Assembly: GCA_029265125.1 (NCBI GenBank)
Contig: JAJUJX010000009.1
Location: forward strand, 26,329 to 90,328
Source: Tolumonas sp008015085
Lineage (GTDB): Bacteria; Pseudomonadota; Gammaproteobacteria; Enterobacterales; Aeromonadaceae
Length of the DNA: 64,000 bases
Direction of reading: 5' to 3'
This document shows, one piece after another, positions 61,166 through 64,000 of the stretch. The notes below the pieces were generated by a model. That model had not been told where the DNA came from, searched no databases, and saw nothing but the letters and a program-made list of their open reading frames with translations. Position 1 is the first letter of the stretch. The number at the start of each line of letters is the position of its first letter. Position numbers and translations under genes: made by a program.

Positions 61166-61987
61166 ATGTACGCTGATTACCATGTTCATACCGATTTTAG
61201 TGATGATTCAGTCCATCCAATGGAAGATGTCATCAAACAAGCGATTTCTTTAGGTATTCAAGAGCTTTGCTTTACTGAACATGTTGATCATGGAATAAAA
61301 CCTCGATCTTCGGAATATCTAAAGGGGGAAATGGATACACGGATGAATTGTCATTATGATAGTTATCTCGCTGAATATTTACGCCTCAAGGAAATATATC
61401 GCAATGATATTTCGCTGAAATTTGGCATTGAGTTCGGTATCCAGATACATACTATTCCTGAGTTCCAAAAAGATTTTGCAGAATACCCTTTTGATTTTGT
61501 GATCCTGTCTTGCCATCAAGTCGACGATTTAGAATTCTGGACGCAGGAATTTCAGCAAGGCAAAACGCAGGAAGAATTCCAAACCCGCTATTATGAAGAA
61601 CTCCTGAAAATTGTTCGTGTCTACAAGGACTATAGTGTTCTTGGACATCTCGATATGATTAAGCGCTATGATCACAATGTAGAGTATCCATTTGATAAGA
61701 TTAAGAATGTACTAGAACAAATTCTTAAAATTGTTATCGCTGATGACAAAGGTATTGAGATCAACACCTCTAGTTTTAGATATAAGTTGCCAGACTTAAC
61801 GCCTTCCAGAGACATTCTGCGTTTGTATAAAGATTTAGGCGGAAAAATCATTACTTTTGGGTCTGATTCGCATAATGAATCGCACCTTGGCCATCAAATT
61901 GAAGCCGTCAAACAAGAGTTAAAACTACTTGGATTTGAATCATTCTGCACCTTCGACAAAATGGTGCCAACATTTCATCCGCTGTGA
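61166..61987 (+). CDS. PHP-domain phosphatase, histidinol-phosphatase (HisJ) family
   Basis: A 273-residue metal-dependent phosphoesterase. It opens with the PHP motif YADYHVHTDFSDDSVHPMED, followed by ELCFTEHVDHGIKP, KFGIEFGIQIH, FVILSCHQVDDLEFW, VLGHLDMIKRYDHNV and a C-terminal FGSDSHNESHLGHQIEAVK, which together supply the His/Asp/Glu metal ligands. It resembles the HisJ/HisK type L-histidinol phosphatase, but no his genes are near, and the operon also carries an HAD phosphatase and a DeoR regulator. A sugar or polyol phosphate is therefore as likely a substrate. ATG 61166 follows AAAGGAAAA. Confidence 0.85.
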   Translation: MYADYHVHTDFSDDSVHPMEDVIKQAISLGIQELCFTEHVDHGIKPRSSEYLKGEMDTRMNCHYDSYLAEYLRLKEIYRNDISLKFGIEFGIQIHTIPEFQKDFAEYPFDFVILSCHQVDDLEFWTQEFQQGKTQEEFQTRYYEELLKIVRVYKDYSVLGHLDMIKRYDHNVEYPFDKIKNVLEQILKIVIADDKGIEINTSSFRYKLPDLTPSRDILRLYKDLGGKIITFGSDSHNESHLGHQIEAVKQELKLLGFESFCTFDKMVPTFHPL

Positions 61988-62162
61988 TCCGTTAATCTAT
62001 TTTCACTTTTTACCCCCGATAGCTTAAAGTTGAGGCCGTTAGTTTCATCTTCATTATAAAAATAGGTCAATTGATGAACAGGTTCACCGTAAAAAATAAG
62101 TTGGCTAAATGATAATGGGGCACAGGCTTTTCTAGCGCCAAGAAAAGCCTGTATCAATTTGT

Positions 62163-62759
62163 TTAGCAATCTGTTTGCTCTGATAACCTTAGTGCATCCT
62201 CCAATTCGACACCGAGGTAACGGATTGTGTTATCTAGCTTCGAATGGCCCAGCAAGATCTGTACTGCCCTAATATTTTTTGTTCTGGCATAGATCAGAGT
62301 TGCTTTGGTTCGACGCATCGAATGTGTTCCATAATAGTCTGCGTTTAGTCCAAGCTTTGCGGCCCAACTTCTGATAATCGAACGATAAAAGGAGTAACTA
62401 ATGGGTTGGTTTTTACGACGATCGCTGGGAAACAAAAAGTTTTTTGCTTCTAGAGATGCAAAATGGATCCACAAGCTGAGGCTTTGTTGCGTTCTTGGTG
62501 TGATCTCATAGTGAACATCTGTTCTGGTCTTTTGCTGAATACATTGTACTCGAGCATTGATTATTCCTTGTGACGATACATCGTATACATGCGTTTTTAG
62601 CAAATCACTCGATCTCAATTTGCTATCAATGGCTAGGTTTAATAACGCAAGCTGCATCAAGTTATTTTCAAGCTCAAGTCGAGTTCTGATCCGCCAGATT
62701 TCTTCTAGCTTGAATGGCCTTTTTATGCCAGTACATTTGCCTGAAGTTGATTTTTTCAT
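62163..62759 (-). CDS. Tyrosine recombinase/integrase
   Basis: A compact phage-type integrase of 198 residues that consists mainly of the catalytic domain. Catalytic residues are visible: Arg in DSKLRSSDLLKTHV, His-x-x-Arg in GTHSMRRTKATLIYARTKN, His in VQILLGHSKLDNT and the nucleophile Tyr in TIRYLGVELEDAL. The small size, without an N-terminal SAM-like domain, resembles FimB/FimE-type or orphan integrases. ATG 62759 follows GGGGGT; the frame also allows 62792. An IS5-family element starts 65 bp upstream of it. I found no attachment-site repeats nearby. Confidence 0.88.
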   Translation of the reverse strand: MKKSTSGKCTGIKRPFKLEEIWRIRTRLELENNLMQLALLNLAIDSKLRSSDLLKTHVYDVSSQGIINARVQCIQQKTRTDVHYEITPRTQQSLSLWIHFASLEAKNFLFPSDRRKNQPISYSFYRSIIRSWAAKLGLNADYYGTHSMRRTKATLIYARTKNIRAVQILLGHSKLDNTIRYLGVELEDALRLSEQTDC

Positions 62760-62822
62760 GTTGACCCCCGCTCTGGTGTTATTGGTCAACATAAATTTTG
62801 GCCGGCACTAGGTGCTATTTCA

Positions 62823-63707
62823 TTAGGGGCTGTTGATCTTTCGAGGTGAATTATTGAGCGGCATGGTGAATTGATATAATCACTTTCACAAAAAAACAAT
62901 TCACACCAAACCACCATGCTTCGAACAATGCTAACAAATGAATACTGGTAAAAGCTATCCAGACTCCTGCTTGAAACCGGACGTGTCTATACCAAACCGG
63001 AACACCGTATGACACTTGAAGGTATTTTGTACCGGATGCGTGTCGGTTGTTCGTGGCGTGATATCCCCCAAGCTTTTGGCGACTGGAACACGATTTACCG
63101 TCGTTTTAATTTTTGGTCGCAAAAGGCGTTCTTCTTCAATTATTCACGACATTGAAGCAATCACCTGATGTTGAATGGGAATTTGTTGACGGCAGTATTG
63201 TCAGATCTCATCAGCACGCCACTGGGGCATCCACAGATGAGAGAGAATCGATTGGTAAAAACCGTGGTGGCAATACAACAAGAATCCATTTAGCCGTGGA
63301 CAGTTATGGTTTACCCATTGATTTTTTGCTCACTGGCGGTGAGGTTCACGACATCAGAGCCGCGCCAGAATTGATAGCTCGTTTACCTGAGGCCGATTTT
63401 GTTGTGGCTGATAAAGGTTACGACAGTGAACCTATCCGGGAACAAATTAGGAAAAAGAACGGTAAACCAGTGATCCCCCGAAAATCGAATTCAAAAACTG
63501 GTAATGCCGATATGGATTGGTGTTTATATAAATATCGGCATTTAGTTGAAAATGCGTTTGCGCGGCTAAAACATTATCGAGCCATCGCAACGCGATATGA
63601 CAAATTAGCACGAAACTATGCCAGCACGCTGGCATTGGCGTGTTGCATGATGTGGCTACCGATGTGAAAGGTATGAAATTTCGTCAGCAAAGATCAATAG
63701 GCCCTAA
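62823..63707 (+). mobile_element. IS5-family insertion sequence (IS427-like), inactive
   Basis: The element is bounded by imperfect terminal inverted repeats: TTAGGGGCTGTTGATCTTT at 62823-62841 and its partner ending at 63707 (TTAGGGCCTATTGATCTTT on the minus strand), 17 of 19 matching. Length is about 885 bp. It contains one transposase gene split by an early stop and a frame change. Insertion lies between the integrase gene and an IS256-family element. Confidence 0.82.
62916..63667 (+). pseudogene. IS5-family transposase, split by an internal stop and frameshift
   Basis: The first frame begins at ATG 62916 (MLRTMLTNEYW), hits TAA at 62949-62951, then reads on as LSRLLLETGRVYTKPEHRMT, LEGILYRMRVGCSWRDIPQA, FGDWNTIYRRFNFWSQKAFF. 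The second frame, 63113 onward, continues with WEFVDGSIVRSHQHATGAST (first catalytic Asp), THIHLAVDSYGLPIDF-like TRIHLAVDSYGLPIDFLLTG, FVVADKGYDSEPIREQIRKK (second Asp) and YKYRHLVENAFARLKHYRAI (catalytic Glu). IS427-type elements often use a programmed frameshift near the TGGTCGCAAAAGG site, but the early TAA would still disable this copy. Confidence 0.85.
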
Positions 63708-63919
63708 ACTTACTGGATAAAAATGAGTTGGCTTTTACGTGTTAGCTATTGGTTTTGGATAACCAAAATTAAGTCAAAGCGAAGTAAACAAAAGAGATTC
63801 AGAATGAAATTCATAATTTCACTCTATTAGATGATTTTAAAGCTGCATCCATAAAAATTGAGAGTGTAAAAAAATTTGTGTAAGTGGCATTCTGAACAAC
63901 CTGTTAAAAGGAAACTGGA

Positions 63920-64000
63920 ATGCCAATTACCGACCAAATCCTCGATCAGCTTCTTGCTGATTGTAAATCCCCTGAAGACCTGATGGGGGAGCAAGGTTTA
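63920..64000 (+). CDS. IS256-family (mutator-type) transposase, 5' fragment at window end
   Basis: ATG 63920 follows AAAAGGAAACTGGA. The first 27 residues, MPITDQILDQLLADCKSPED then LMGEQGL, match the N-terminus of IS256-type transposases (a LLDxLLxxxKxPEDLxGxxGLLKQL pattern). The gene runs out of the window, so integrity cannot be judged. The left end of the element probably lies between 63708 and 63919. Confidence 0.7.
   Translation, partial: MPITDQILDQLLADCKSPEDLMGEQGL

Noticed and set aside
1..64000. Search by eye for tRNA or rRNA genes
   Set aside because: No cloverleaf with a GTTCRANYC-type T-loop or rRNA-like conserved block was noticed on either strand.

Overview
The window looks like accessory DNA of a gammaproteobacterium near the Aeromonadales/Vibrionales/Enterobacterales (Tolumonas- or Aeromonas-like; inferred from protein resemblance, not proven). 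It holds no rRNA, tRNA or core housekeeping block. It does hold a full plasmid-type maintenance region: a RepFIB-type initiator with iterons on both sides, P1-type parA-parB with a parS-like centromere, and a tus gene beside two inverted Ter-like sites. The window is therefore best read as part of a large plasmid or chromid, or of a chromosome carrying an integrated plasmid. The sequence cannot decide between these.

Layout. 1-2.9 kb: siderophore ABC importer (two FecCD permeases and an ATPase). 2.9-7.8 kb: DapB-like reductase, ClC antiporter, NhaD-type antiporter and a CHASE-only membrane protein. 7.9-16.5 kb: a type VI secretion effector island with a stray IS200/IS605 right end, VgrG, Eag chaperone, PAAR-Rhs nuclease effector, immunity protein and a truncated second copy of the Rhs core. 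16.5-29.1 kb: iron block with a dimodular NRPS (C-A-T-E-C-A-T-TE), MbtH, Fes-type esterase and a divergent TonB receptor around a strong Fur box. The predicted product is a 2,3-dihydroxybenzoyl-D-(basic residue)-L-Ser catecholate of the vanchrobactin/chrysobactin type. The DHB-making genes are not in the window.

29.1-36.6 kb: replication, partition and termination block. 36.9-46.8 kb: guanidine utilisation operon, led by a guanidine-I (ykkC) riboswitch, with an ABC importer, two DUF1989 carboxyguanidine deiminase subunits, a urea/guanidine carboxylase and allophanate hydrolase. A second riboswitch of a different class (guanidine-II, mini-ykkC: two ACGA hairpins) sits inside the operon just before the carboxylase. 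Two guanidine sensors in one operon is the most striking regulatory feature here.

46.9-57.7 kb: HD-plus-polynucleotide-kinase protein, two small unknowns, flavodoxin-like oxidoreductase, ModA, DsbB, ArsN2-like acetyltransferase overlapping ChrA, CorC/HlyC-family protein and a Zn/Cd/Pb P-type ATPase behind a MerR-type 19-bp-spacer promoter. 58-62 kb: YbjJ-like transporter divergent from a YbjI-like HAD phosphatase, DeoR regulator and PHP phosphatase, with shared operator-like repeats. 62.1-64 kb: mobile DNA (tyrosine recombinase, broken IS5-family element, start of an IS256-family transposase).
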